From contig JBBRNY010000001.1 in assembly GCA_038229915.1 (NCBI GenBank), positions 1-64,000 of the forward strand: a DNA stretch of 64,000 nt, in the 5' to 3' direction. How positions within the stretch are numbered: the stretch's first letter is position 1; each line of letters opens with the position of its first letter. The stretch comes from JAFDZW01 sp038229915 (lineage in GTDB: Bacteria > Bacteroidota > Ignavibacteria > Palsa-1295). This document shows positions 45,988 through 55,070 of the stretch, piece after piece. Position numbers and translations under genes: made by a program. The notes beneath the pieces were generated by a model. The model worked only from the letters and a program-made list of their open reading frames with translations, was not told the DNA's origin and made no database searches.

Positions 45988-47815
45988 ATCGTAAAGACCC
46001 CACGAGAATTGAAATATCCGTTGGTGATACTCCGGGAAGTCTCGAAGCCTGTCCGATGGTTTCCGGTTTCACTTTTTCCAGCACTTCCCTTGCTTCGGTG
46101 CTCAGTGCTTTCAAGACCTTGAACGACAAGCCGATAGGTATCTTTTTGCTTTCATGCTCGCGAAGTTTTTCTATCTGATTCTTATGCTGTTTGATGTAGC
46201 CTTCATATTTGATCTCAGTATTCGCAAGTAATAATAGCTCCTCATTACAAGATAATAAAAGCTCTTTACCACTTTCATACTGCTCGAGCAGGTCTTTGAT
46301 AGACGTACCTGTGGTAACGATATAACTCTTGATGGTCTGTTTGAGAGCCGGATCAGATGGTGTTGCGATCTTCTCCTTCTCAGACCATGCGATCAACTTA
46401 TCTAATAGCTCTTGCTTCCTGAGTACTCTATCATGGGCTGATTGATCGATCAAGCCAAATTCGAAAGCTTTCTTTGAGAGTCTCAGATCAGCATTATCCT
46501 GCCTTAAGATAAGACGATGCTCGGCGCTCGAAGTAAAGAGACGATACGGCTCTTCCTGTATTTTATTTATAAGATCATCAATAAGCACCCCAATATAGCC
46601 TTCGTCGCGAGATATAGTAAATTCGGGCATCCCTTTTATTTTTGCCGCGGCGTTCACACCTGCTACTATACCTTGGGCTCCAGCCTCTTCATAACCCGAA
46701 GTACCGTTTATCTGCCCTGCAAAATAAAGGTTTTGAACATGCTTCGATTCAAGCGTATGAAAAAGCTGGTAAGCAGGAAAATAATCATACTCCACTGCAT
46801 AGCCCGGGCGAATCATCACCACATTCTCAAGACCTGGCACTGTTTTTAATGCCACTAATTGGATATCAGCTGGAAGACTTGTCGAAAAGCCGTTCACGTA
46901 AACGACATCGCCGTCAGCTTCTTCGGGTTCGAGAAAGAGGTGGTGTTGGGTCTTATCCGGGAAGCGAGTTACCTTATCCTCTATAGATGGGCAGTATCTT
47001 GGCCCCTTACCGTGAATAACGCCAGTAAACATCGGCGACTCGGCAAAACCTTTAGCTAGCTCGGAGTGCGTTACTTCCGACGTGTAGGTAATGTAGCAAT
47101 GTATCTTATTCTTAATTTCGATATCCGATCGAGAAGAAAATGGGATGATCTCGTCATCACCTTGCTGTATCTCAAGATTTTCGGTATTGATGCTCTTCAA
47201 AGATATTCTTGGCGGAGTTCCGGTCTTCAATCTATAACTAACAAGGGACAATGCTCCATCGGGTTCTGTTCGCAATGAAGTTGGTTCTTCCCCAAACCGT
47301 CCACCAATTGTCTGGTTCAATCCGGTGTGCATTACCCCATTAAGAAATGTGCCTGCGCATATAATAACAGCCTTTGCAGTGAGTTTAGTACCATCCGAGA
47401 GTACTACACCCTTCACTTGTCCACCAATTATCCATATTTTATGCACGTTGGCACTGACAATCATATCAGGATCAAGTTCACGAAGTTTGCGCTGAGCAAT
47501 GATCGGGTACTGACTTCTTGAGACTTGGGCACGGGGCGACCAGATAGCAGGACCTTTGGATTTGTTGAGCATTCGAAAATGAAGCATTGCTTCATCAGCG
47601 ATCTCACCCATTAATCCACCGAGCGCGTCGATCTCTCGCACGACCTGTCCTTTTGCTGTCCCACCGATAGCGGGATTACAGGAAAGCTCCCCTACTTTAT
47701 CGGCGTGCAAAGACAATAGCCGAACCTTCAGCCCCATCCGATGGGCTGCCGATGCCGCTTCGATGCCGGCATGACCGCCACCAACTACGATAATATCTGC
47801 GAATGGCTGTTCCAC
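45986..47815 (-). CDS. mnmG: tRNA uridine-5-carboxymethylaminomethyl modification enzyme MnmG (GidA)
   Basis: 609 residues. FAD-binding DIIVVGGGHAGIEAASAAHRMG, then SCNPAIGGTAKGQVVREIDALGGLMG and LKTGTPPRI, and C-terminal helical domain (EIKYEGYIKQH, LSTEAREVLEKVKPETIGQASRLPGV) are all as in MnmG. With MnmE it installs the cmnm5 group on wobble U34. The start is a GTG at 47815 inside a parS-like palindrome; an upstream ATG start is not seen. The length is slightly below that of E. coli (629). Confidence 0.95.
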   Translation of the reverse strand: MEQPFADIIVVGGGHAGIEAASAAHRMGLKVRLLSLHADKVGELSCNPAIGGTAKGQVVREIDALGGLMGEIADEAMLHFRMLNKSKGPAIWSPRAQVSRSQYPIIAQRKLRELDPDMIVSANVHKIWIIGGQVKGVVLSDGTKLTAKAVIICAGTFLNGVMHTGLNQTIGGRFGEEPTSLRTEPDGALSLVSYRLKTGTPPRISLKSINTENLEIQQGDDEIIPFSSRSDIEIKNKIHCYITYTSEVTHSELAKGFAESPMFTGVIHGKGPRYCPSIEDKVTRFPDKTQHHLFLEPEEADGDVVYVNGFSTSLPADIQLVALKTVPGLENVVMIRPGYAVEYDYFPAYQLFHTLESKHVQNLYFAGQINGTSGYEEAGAQGIVAGVNAAAKIKGMPEFTISRDEGYIGVLIDDLINKIQEEPYRLFTSSAEHRLILRQDNADLRLSKKAFEFGLIDQSAHDRVLRKQELLDKLIAWSEKEKIATPSDPALKQTIKSYIVTTGTSIKDLLEQYESGKELLLSCNEELLLLANTEIKYEGYIKQHKNQIEKLREHESKKIPIGLSFKVLKALSTEAREVLEKVKPETIGQASRLPGVSPTDISILVGSLR

Positions 47816-47823
47816 GTGGAACG
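47808..47823. promoter_or_regulatory. parS-like palindrome overlapping the mnmG start
   Basis: TGTTCCACGTGGAACG matches the bacterial parS consensus TGTTNCACGTGNAACA at 15 of 16 positions and holds the perfect 14-bp palindrome GTTCCACGTGGAAC. ParB binds such sites near the origin. The GTG start codon of mnmG lies within it. Confidence 0.75.
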
Positions 47824-47888
47824 GTTGTTTAATTTAATGAAAAATACGAATAATAAATGTCTTTATGTGCTATAAATATGGAAATAGT

Positions 47889-49184
47889 TTATTTTCCTAT
47901 GCACATTTTACTAAAAATATAGTTTAAGTTATCTTCGGCTATGTTATATCCTAACAATGAAGCTATTTTATCAGCTGAAGAGCGAATGTCTTCGGCAACA
48001 ATAGATATTTCATTGTTTTTCATTAAGTTAGCAAGCTGTTGCTTCGTGGCTTCAATGATCATGGACTCCGATCTCGATACGGAATACCCGGTTCTTGCTG
48101 AATCTATTAAGGAGATCATTGATGCAATGCTCGCGATCAAGCTCGGCAGTCCTTCGCCCGTCTGTGCCGATAAGAACATCCCTTTTCGAAAACTATCGAC
48201 ATCGCATTTATTATGTACGACAATCTCGCCTTGCAAGGCTTGCACAGCGCGGCTTTCAGGGTCAGTTACTCGCAATATGACATCGGCACGCTCGGCGATG
48301 TTCGTCCCCAGGGCGATGCCCTTTGTTTCGATCAGATCGTTTGCCTCGCGAAGTCCGGCAGTATCGATCAGCTTTACCTTAAACCCTTCGAGCATCACGA
48401 AGGCTTCCACATAATCCCGGGTCGTACCCGGTGTTTCGCTAACGATGCTTCGTTCGTATCTCAGCAACGCATTGAAAAGACTACTCTTACCAACATTCGG
48501 TGGGCCGGTTAGCGCGAGCGAATAATAGCCTTTATTTATTTGCTCATTGATAGCTTTATGCTCAAGTTCATCTAATTTGGCGAGGATCGTCTTTACTTGT
48601 ACCTCGAAACCGAAAATTTCGACGTTATCGGACTCGCCAAAATCTATTTGTGCATTGACTTGAGCGAGCAACGAAATAATATCATCATAGACAGCACGGA
48701 GGTGATCAAATTTTTCTGCCAATACACGCTCGACCGATCGGAGTGATCCTTCACTTGATGCATCGAGGCGCATCAAGGTTCGTTCGAGTTCTTCAAGCGT
48801 TTGTTTGCCGTTCATAAATGCGCGGCGCGAAAACTCACCATGCTCTGCAAGCCTTGCCCCATATAGCCGGAGCTGATTTCCGAGCATCTCCATAATCACT
48901 GGGGAGCCATGCGTATGGAACTCTACAATGTCTTCGCCACTATATGAACGGGGCGCGCGCCAAACGGTTACAACCACATCATCAATATGATTGCCGCTCG
49001 AATCGCAAACATTGGTATAGAAAGAATCACCGCCAAGGGCAGTGAATATCTTTTCAGGCGTGTCAATACATTTTCCGGCAATACGAATAGCATCCGCACC
49101 CGCGAGGCGAAGCGTAGCCAGTGCGCTCGAGCCAAGCGGCGTCGAGAGCGCGTAGATTGTATCGTGTAAAATTAACAGTGACAT
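47889..49184 (-). CDS. mnmE: tRNA modification GTPase MnmE (TrmE)
   Basis: 431 residues. An N-terminal folate-binding domain (TIYALSTPLGSSALATLRLAG), a helical domain, and an inserted G domain with GPPNVGKSSLFNALL (P-loop), ETPGTTRDYVEAF, DTAGLRE and VHNKCD. The C-terminal CIGK motif (SKMCIGK) carries the catalytic cysteine region. It forms the MnmE-MnmG complex that modifies U34. It is separated from yidC by a 16-bp hairpin. Confidence 0.96.
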   Translation of the reverse strand: MSLLILHDTIYALSTPLGSSALATLRLAGADAIRIAGKCIDTPEKIFTALGGDSFYTNVCDSSGNHIDDVVVTVWRAPRSYSGEDIVEFHTHGSPVIMEMLGNQLRLYGARLAEHGEFSRRAFMNGKQTLEELERTLMRLDASSEGSLRSVERVLAEKFDHLRAVYDDIISLLAQVNAQIDFGESDNVEIFGFEVQVKTILAKLDELEHKAINEQINKGYYSLALTGPPNVGKSSLFNALLRYERSIVSETPGTTRDYVEAFVMLEGFKVKLIDTAGLREANDLIETKGIALGTNIAERADVILRVTDPESRAVQALQGEIVVHNKCDVDSFRKGMFLSAQTGEGLPSLIASIASMISLIDSARTGYSVSRSESMIIEATKQQLANLMKNNEISIVAEDIRSSADKIASLLGYNIAEDNLNYIFSKMCIGK

Positions 49185-49203
49185 TAGAGCAACCTAAAAA
49201 CAG

Positions 49204-49242
49204 AAAGTTCTCTGTTTGGGTGTCATCCAAACAGAGAACTTT
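49204..49242 (-). terminator. Terminator between yidC and mnmE
   Basis: Perfect 16-bp stem AAAGTTCTCTGTTTGG / CCAAACAGAGAACTTT with a 7-nt loop. On the minus strand it is followed by CTGTTTTTAGG, so it ends yidC transcription; mnmE would need its own promoter or read-through. Confidence 0.85.
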
Positions 49243-49287
49243 AAAACTGCATTACTCGAAAATTAAAGAACCACGAGTTACTATAAC

Positions 49288-51123
49288 TTATTTTTTCTTC
49301 TTTGGTGGAAGTGGTTTCTTCCCTGCCATTGTGTCTTGACGTTGTTTACGAGCGTTCTTTTCCATATCCTGCATCCTTGACATAAAACCTTTCTTGCCTT
49401 GTGCTTGCATTTTTAATGCTTCAAGATCAAGCGGCGGAAGGAATTGCTTGTTATAGACTTGCTGTGCAATACCAAAAATATTGAACATAAAGTAATAGAG
49501 CGCAACACCTGACGGCAAATTATTGAACAAGAACGTAAAGAAGATCGGCATAATATATGCCATTGTTTTTTGGCGTGGGTCGGTCGTTTGGAATGCGGAT
49601 TGCACGACCATCGTAATACCCATCAATAGTGTCAAGCCGGAAAGCTGATCGCCAATGATCGGTATATGGGTTCCTAACTTAAAGAGTGCATCGGGCACCG
49701 AAAGATCGTTGATCCAACTAACGAACGGAGCCTGACGAAGTTCGATCACATTGCGAAGCACTGCATAGAGCGCAAACAAGATCGGCATTTGCAAGATCAT
49801 CGGCAAGCAGCCGCCGGCGGGGTTTACGCCGTAAGTTCGATACATCTTGAAGGTTTCTTCTTGCTGTTTTTTCTGATCGTCTTTATACTTTTCCCGGACT
49901 TCGGTCATCAATGGCTGCAACGCTTGCATCTTGCGCATCGCCTGCATTTGGCTGCGAGTGAATGGCATCGTTACGAGTTTGATCATGATCGAGAAGACGA
50001 TGATCACTAATCCCCAATTCGAAATAAAACCGTGGAGCCACATAAAAAATGGGAACAGCACGTAGATGCTGATCGGGCGTACTAATAAACGCCATCCGAA
50101 ATCCATAACGCCATCAAGTGCCGGTGCAATGGAAGTCAAGCGTTCATACTCTAACGGACCGAGATAATATTCTACTGAAAGTACTTCTTTACCCGGCGAA
50201 GCGATCGGCAGCGAAACATTCATCACATAATGCTCGATCCTTCCGCCATCAGGAGCGGGGAAAGAATTGCCGGTGATCTCCGAGCTCACAGGGCGCGGGG
50301 TTTCGGGTATCATCGCCGCGAGAAAATACTGTGTACGTGCTGCGACGTATTCGACATCACCATTAAATGCTTTATGAACTACCTCGCCATTCTTGCTGGC
50401 ATCAACTTCTTCCGAACCTACTTTTGAAACCGAGAAAGCACGTGCTACCTGTGACTCGCCATCAGTATGTGCTTCATTATATGGTATTGGATTATCAACT
50501 GAAAGAGCATAACGATAGCCGCCGACTTTATTTTGCAAGCCATTGAGATGATACTCAATACGCATTGCATATTTATCAGAGTATATATGAATGATCTTTT
50601 CGATCGAAGCCCCTGAGTCTATCTTCGCAACCATTCTGATCGTCAGTGAATCATGGTAACCGAGAGTCTTCTGAGAGTTATCATCAATGGTAAACGGCAG
50701 ATCTTTGGTTGATACTTTTCTGCCATCGGTTGCGACAAAAACAAGATTCACGTCACCCGATTTGACTGTTTTGTCAACCATCTCCAGTGGCGTGCGTTGA
50801 AATGTCTTATAATTTTTCAGTACCCAACTAATGATGTTTCCGCCGTGAGAAGAGATAACAGCACTTACCAACGGGGTTTCGATAAATTTCGAACTTGCCG
50901 CCGTTGTGGTATCACTCGGAAATAACGCTGAGCGCATTTCCTGTGGGGCAATAGGTTTGGCAACCGTCGCAGGGCCGGTTGAGTCGGTTTTTGGGATAAA
51001 ACTGTCTGTGACAACAGGTTTAGCAGGAGGTGGGACGCGTTTCGGTTGGCTGAAGATCATCCAAGAGAAAAACACCAGGGCGATCATCGCAATGCCGATC
51101 GTAGTCGTACGTGTAGAATTCAT
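49288..51123 (-). CDS. yidC: Membrane protein insertase YidC
   Basis: 611 residues. An N-terminal membrane anchor (TTTIGIAMIALVFFSWMIF), a large periplasmic P1 domain (about 90-350), and the conserved membrane core with WGLVIIVFSIMIKLVTMPFTRSQMQAMRKMQALQP, NPAGGCLPMILQMPILFALYAVL, FLFNNLPSGVALYYFMFNIFGIAQQ. A basic C-terminal tail (GKKPLPPKKKK) probably contacts ribosomes. It inserts membrane proteins with or without SecYEG. It normally follows yidD, but here yidD is about 31 kb away. Confidence 0.96.
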   Translation of the reverse strand: MNSTRTTTIGIAMIALVFFSWMIFSQPKRVPPPAKPVVTDSFIPKTDSTGPATVAKPIAPQEMRSALFPSDTTTAASSKFIETPLVSAVISSHGGNIISWVLKNYKTFQRTPLEMVDKTVKSGDVNLVFVATDGRKVSTKDLPFTIDDNSQKTLGYHDSLTIRMVAKIDSGASIEKIIHIYSDKYAMRIEYHLNGLQNKVGGYRYALSVDNPIPYNEAHTDGESQVARAFSVSKVGSEEVDASKNGEVVHKAFNGDVEYVAARTQYFLAAMIPETPRPVSSEITGNSFPAPDGGRIEHYVMNVSLPIASPGKEVLSVEYYLGPLEYERLTSIAPALDGVMDFGWRLLVRPISIYVLFPFFMWLHGFISNWGLVIIVFSIMIKLVTMPFTRSQMQAMRKMQALQPLMTEVREKYKDDQKKQQEETFKMYRTYGVNPAGGCLPMILQMPILFALYAVLRNVIELRQAPFVSWINDLSVPDALFKLGTHIPIIGDQLSGLTLLMGITMVVQSAFQTTDPRQKTMAYIMPIFFTFLFNNLPSGVALYYFMFNIFGIAQQVYNKQFLPPLDLEALKMQAQGKKGFMSRMQDMEKNARKQRQDTMAGKKPLPPKKKK

Positions 51124-51222
51124 TCGCAGTCAGTGAGAGTCGTAACTCTGAAAATTAAGCCCGTTAAAACGCGCTATCGAAGTGGTTCGTTCAGGCTATG
51201 AAACACTGTCTTGGTGCTTCTT

Positions 51223-51252
51223 TTGCCGTAACTTTGCAGTTTCTACTATAAT
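51223..51252 (+). promoter_or_regulatory. Sigma-70-like promoter immediately before uppP
   Basis: TTGCCG (51223-51228), 18 bp, TATAAT (51247-51252). The predicted transcription start falls at or within a base or two of the uppP ATG at 51259 (a second ATG follows at 51262), so the mRNA could be leaderless. Confidence 0.5.
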
Positions 51253-51258
51253 ACACGT

Positions 51259-52077
51259 ATGATGTTTCCTATCTGGATACAATCGATCATCCTCGGATTG
51301 GTCGAGGGGCTTACCGAATTCATCCCTGTTTCTTCTACTGGGCATTTGATCATCTTCGATCATTTGCTCAATTTCCAGAATGCACTCTCATCAGCTAACC
51401 AAGCCGAGCTTTTCGAGGTGGTGATACAACTTGGGGCAATACTCGCTATTGGTTTTCTCTATCGTGCGCGTCTCTGGAAAGCACTCAGCGCCACAGAGAC
51501 CGCTTCGGCGCCAGGGCGTTTGCGTTTACATTTGATCGTGGCGTTCTTGCCCGCAGCGATCTTCGGGCTTCTGTTTCATTCAAAGATCAAAGAATTTTTA
51601 TTTTCGCCGACCACTGTTGCCATCAGCCTTATCGTCGGTGGTATCATTATGATCGTGATCGAAAAAATGATGAGTGGCAAAAAGCATTCGACCGATACCA
51701 ACACAATGACGATCAAGGATGCGCTGATCGTCGGGTTTTCGCAAGTGCTGTCGCTTATTCCGGGCGTGTCACGTTCGGGCGCAACAATAATGGGTGGTTA
51801 TGCAGGCGGTATGAGTCGAGAATCAGCAACCGAGTTCAGCTTTTTGCTCAGTTTCCCTGTCATGATCGCCGCCAGCGGATATGAACTAATAAAATATCGT
51901 GATCTCTTAACCAAAGATATGCTCAGCATACTTGCAATAGGTTTCGTAGCAGCATTCTTCTCGGCACTGGTCGTTGTGCGCTGGCTCATTGGTTATGTCC
52001 GAAAGCACAGTTTTGTTGGGTTTGGGGTGTATAGGATTATTGTTGGTGTGTTAATTCTATTGTTTCTAATAGGGTAA
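51259..52077 (+). CDS. uppP: Undecaprenyl-diphosphatase
   Basis: 272 residues, about eight membrane helices. Conserved motifs LGLVEGLTEFIPVSSTGHLII and LIPGVSRSGATIMGG contain the catalytic glutamate, serine and arginine residues of the BacA/UppP family. It dephosphorylates undecaprenyl pyrophosphate to recycle the lipid carrier used by MraY. No obvious ribosome binding site precedes the ATG, which fits a leaderless mRNA. Confidence 0.96.
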   Translation: MMFPIWIQSIILGLVEGLTEFIPVSSTGHLIIFDHLLNFQNALSSANQAELFEVVIQLGAILAIGFLYRARLWKALSATETASAPGRLRLHLIVAFLPAAIFGLLFHSKIKEFLFSPTTVAISLIVGGIIMIVIEKMMSGKKHSTDTNTMTIKDALIVGFSQVLSLIPGVSRSGATIMGGYAGGMSRESATEFSFLLSFPVMIAASGYELIKYRDLLTKDMLSILAIGFVAAFFSALVVVRWLIGYVRKHSFVGFGVYRIIVGVLILLFLIG

Positions 52078-52133
52078 CTTCAGCCCTGCCCCACCGTCTC
52101 TCCGTATTTTTGCATATTGTACATCGAAACCCT

Positions 52134-54278
52134 ATGACTATTAAGACGATCGTGTTTGTGTTTGTGCTGGCTATTGCCTTTGGCGCAGTGTTTTATAATA
52201 CTCGCCGATTGCTCGATTTCCTGCGTATCGGCAAGTGGACCAACCGCTTCGATAATCTGGTCGAGCGCTTCCGTCGCACATTGGTCATAGCCATCGGGCA
52301 GACGAAGATCTTCCGCGATCCCGTTGCCGGACCGGTTCACGCCTTTATTTTTTGGGGCTTCATCGTCTTGCTCGCCGCTGTGATCGAGTCTATCGGCGAA
52401 GGGCTGATGGGTCGGTTTTCGCTGTCGTTTTTGGGTGGTGCGTATTCTATTATTACGGTTTCGCAAGATATTTTTGTCTTGCTGATAGTTGCCTCGGTCG
52501 TTGTTGCATGGTGGAGACGGACTGTTTCGAAAGTCAAACGCTTACAAGGTGATAAGCACGAGAAGCTTGATGCACAGGTCGTGCTCTATACTATTGGCTT
52601 GATCGTCGTGTCATTAACGATGACAAATGCTGCTCGTATCGCAACTGGTGGTATCTACCCGAACGAAGTTCGCCCCCTTGCCTCAGGGATAGCGAGTTTA
52701 CTTTGCAGTTGTTCAAGAACCGCGACAATGGGTGAAGTATTTTGGTGGGTGCATATTATTAGTGTGCTCGGCTTTATGAATTATCTGCCATACTCGAAGC
52801 ACTTACACGTGATGACGAGCATCCCAAATGTATTTCTCTCCGATCTCAAACGCAAAAATTACCTCAAGCCGATCAACTTCGAAGATGAATCGCTCGCCCA
52901 ATATGGTGTGAAGGATGTCGAAGATATGAGCTGGAAGCAGTTGTTCGATGGCGACACGTGTACACATTGCGGAAGATGTACTTCGGTCTGCCCGGCAAAC
53001 TCGACCGGAAAAATTCTTGATCCAAAATGGATCATCATCGCGACACGTGAGCGCATGCTTGACAAAGCACCGTATCTCGTTGCCGAACAGAAATTTGGTT
53101 TTGATTCGTGGGAATCAGGGATGCAATCGGCATGGTCGGGCGGAAGTTATGCCGGCACGTCCGCAAATTTGCCACCTGCAACAGAAGTAAAACATTCAGA
53201 ACCAACAGCACTGCTCGGCGCAAAACCGAGAATGAGTAAAGAAAACGTCGAGCAAAAGCAATTCATCGGCGACTATATCCCTGCCGAAATGCTCTGGCAA
53301 TGCACAACGTGTCAGGCCTGTATGCAAGAGTGCCCTGTGATGATCGAGCACGTTGATGTCATCGTTGATCTACGCCGAAATCTGGTGATGATGGAAGCAA
53401 ACTTCCCGCCTGAGCTACAGCCGGCATTCAGCTCGATGGAAAATAATTTTTCGCCATGGGCATTCAGTCCAAGCGAACGTGCCGACTGGGCAGAAGGTCT
53501 CGGCATCGAAACAATGGCAAGCTACACCGCAACAACTCCTGAGCCGAAAGAAGATCTGGTGCTTTTCTGGGTTGGTTGTGCAGGTTCGTTCGATGCTCGT
53601 GCGAAAAGTATTTCTCGTGCATTTGCGGAGTTAATGCAGATAGCCGGTATCAACTTTAAGATTCTCGGCACCGAAGAAAAATGCACCGGCGACCCGGCGC
53701 GTCGTATGGGCAACGAGTATCTTGCACAGACACTGATCAAAGATAATATCGAGACGCTCAATCGCTATAACATCAAAAAAGTAGTTACGACGTGTCCGCA
53801 TTGTTTTAATGCGATCAAAAACGAGTGGGGCGATTTCGGGGGCAACTATGAAGTCGTTCATCATACTGAGTATGTCGCAGAGCTTCTCGAAAAAGGCAAT
53901 CTTGTTGTCACCGGCGATCTCAAAGAACGCGTGACCTATCATGACTCTTGCTATCTCGGGCGCTCGAATGATATTTATGATGCCCCTCGCGCGGTGCTCG
54001 AAAATATTCCGGGTCTGGAGATCATCGAGATGGATCGCAATAAATCGCGCGGTATGTGTTGCGGTGCAGGCGGCGGACAAATGTGGATGGAAGAAACGCA
54101 AGGTAAGCGCGTCAATATCGACCGCACCGAAGAAGCGCTCGCAACCGAAGCCACAACGATCGCCTCAGCTTGCCCATTTTGTATGACCATGATGACCGAC
54201 GGCGTAAAAACAAAAGACCAAGCCGACCACGTTCACGTCAAAGATATTGCGGAGATATTGTTGGAGGTGGTGAGGTAG
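52134..54278 (+). CDS. Membrane-bound HdrD/GlpC-like iron-sulfur oxidoreductase
   Basis: 714 residues from ATG 52134; an upstream ATG at 52110 is less likely because it precedes no hydrophobic start. The N-terminal about 240 residues hold membrane helices resembling a NarI-like cytochrome b segment (FGAVFYNTRRLL, PVHAFIFWGFIVLLAAVIES). Two 4Fe-4S motifs follow (CTHCGRCTSVCP and CTTCQACMQECP). Then two CCG-type domains as in heterodisulfide reductase subunit D (WVGCAGSFD, CTGDPARRMG, TYHDSCYLGR, CCGAGGGQMW). It should transfer electrons between a cytoplasmic donor and the quinone pool; the partner is unknown. Confidence 0.88.
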   Translation: MTIKTIVFVFVLAIAFGAVFYNTRRLLDFLRIGKWTNRFDNLVERFRRTLVIAIGQTKIFRDPVAGPVHAFIFWGFIVLLAAVIESIGEGLMGRFSLSFLGGAYSIITVSQDIFVLLIVASVVVAWWRRTVSKVKRLQGDKHEKLDAQVVLYTIGLIVVSLTMTNAARIATGGIYPNEVRPLASGIASLLCSCSRTATMGEVFWWVHIISVLGFMNYLPYSKHLHVMTSIPNVFLSDLKRKNYLKPINFEDESLAQYGVKDVEDMSWKQLFDGDTCTHCGRCTSVCPANSTGKILDPKWIIIATRERMLDKAPYLVAEQKFGFDSWESGMQSAWSGGSYAGTSANLPPATEVKHSEPTALLGAKPRMSKENVEQKQFIGDYIPAEMLWQCTTCQACMQECPVMIEHVDVIVDLRRNLVMMEANFPPELQPAFSSMENNFSPWAFSPSERADWAEGLGIETMASYTATTPEPKEDLVLFWVGCAGSFDARAKSISRAFAELMQIAGINFKILGTEEKCTGDPARRMGNEYLAQTLIKDNIETLNRYNIKKVVTTCPHCFNAIKNEWGDFGGNYEVVHHTEYVAELLEKGNLVVTGDLKERVTYHDSCYLGRSNDIYDAPRAVLENIPGLEIIEMDRNKSRGMCCGAGGGQMWMEETQGKRVNIDRTEEALATEATTIASACPFCMTMMTDGVKTKDQADHVHVKDIAEILLEVVR

Positions 54279-54340
54279 AGGATGGAGTGCTCTGCTTTCG
54301 GCACCGAATTGCTGAAGCTACATAAACACAACACTATTAT

Positions 54341-54865
54341 ATGAGCAATTACTACCAACACAAACTATCTGCCGGTGAGCATAATGTTGTTGTTGCAATT
54401 TCGGATACGGAGTGTGGCAAGTTATTTGCCAATGATACTCGGAGTGATATTGGATCCGAAGCCGAGAAAATGAAATTTGCCAATAGTATAAATGGTCTTG
54501 TTGTTCAATTCATACGACTCGATCATGATGAGACAACCGGTTCGGATATGATCGTTATGGAGCGGCTTTACCCAATGGATTTCAGAAGTATTGAAGTCGA
54601 GAAACGCGAGTTGATTTTTGAGGTGTTTGAATATGAGCTGGCGCAACTCCATAGCGCGGGTTTCGCTCATCACGACCTCAAGCGCCCACACTCGGAAAAA
54701 GGTGAACCATACGATAATATTTTTCTGACTCAGACAGGTATTCGCCTCATTGATGTCGGCATTTCAGTCTTGCGATCACAAGTAGGGAACAAACTCTTTG
54801 ATCGATATTTTGAAGAAGAGATGAAAGAACTTACCGAGTTCAAAAAGTATTTTATAGAACGATAG
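54341..54865 (+). CDS. Minimal protein-kinase-like protein
   Basis: 174 residues. I see the order of kinase landmarks: a beta-strand pair with NVVVAISDTECGKLF (possible ATP-site Lys27), Glu40/Glu42 in an alpha-C-like helix, a hinge IVMERLYP (71-78), a catalytic loop AQLHSAGFAHHDLKRP (HHDLK at 110-114), Asn126, and IRLIDVG at 135-140 in place of DFG. An insertion of about nine residues separates the catalytic Asp and Asn. The length is far below a normal kinase (about 250) and nearer to Bud32/RIO-type folds. It may be an active atypical kinase or a pseudokinase. It is alone between an Fe-S protein and a pseudogene. Confidence 0.75.
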   Translation: MSNYYQHKLSAGEHNVVVAISDTECGKLFANDTRSDIGSEAEKMKFANSINGLVVQFIRLDHDETTGSDMIVMERLYPMDFRSIEVEKRELIFEVFEYELAQLHSAGFAHHDLKRPHSEKGEPYDNIFLTQTGIRLIDVGISVLRSQVGNKLFDRYFEEEMKELTEFKKYFIER

Positions 54866-54892
54866 TAATCCCCGATCTATTATATATTTCCT

Positions 54893-55070
54893 ATGACTAA
54901 ATCTACCGCCAATAAAAACACGGCGCACTGAGGCGAGTATCGAAGATTTCTAAACACGTTTCTCGACCCACAACGTCGGGCTGATTGTTTTGCGGTTGCA
55001 AAGATGATGGAAGAGGTCACGAAAACCAAAGATGTGGGACACGAGCATTGTTGGTGCTCAAAGAACTGAT
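54893..55070 (+). pseudogene. Decayed DUF1801-family gene
   Basis: Three frames carry consecutive pieces of a DUF1801 protein: MTKSTANKNTAH at the start, EASIEDF in a second frame (from about 54930), DPQRRADCFAVAKMMEEVTK in a third (about 54966-55025), then PKMWDTSIVGA after another shift (55026-55058). In the family these run together, including the PKMWGTSIVGFG signature. The 3' half of the gene is missing. DUF1801 proteins are small and uncharacterised. The rest of the 54866-55269 gap shows no gene. Confidence 0.82.
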
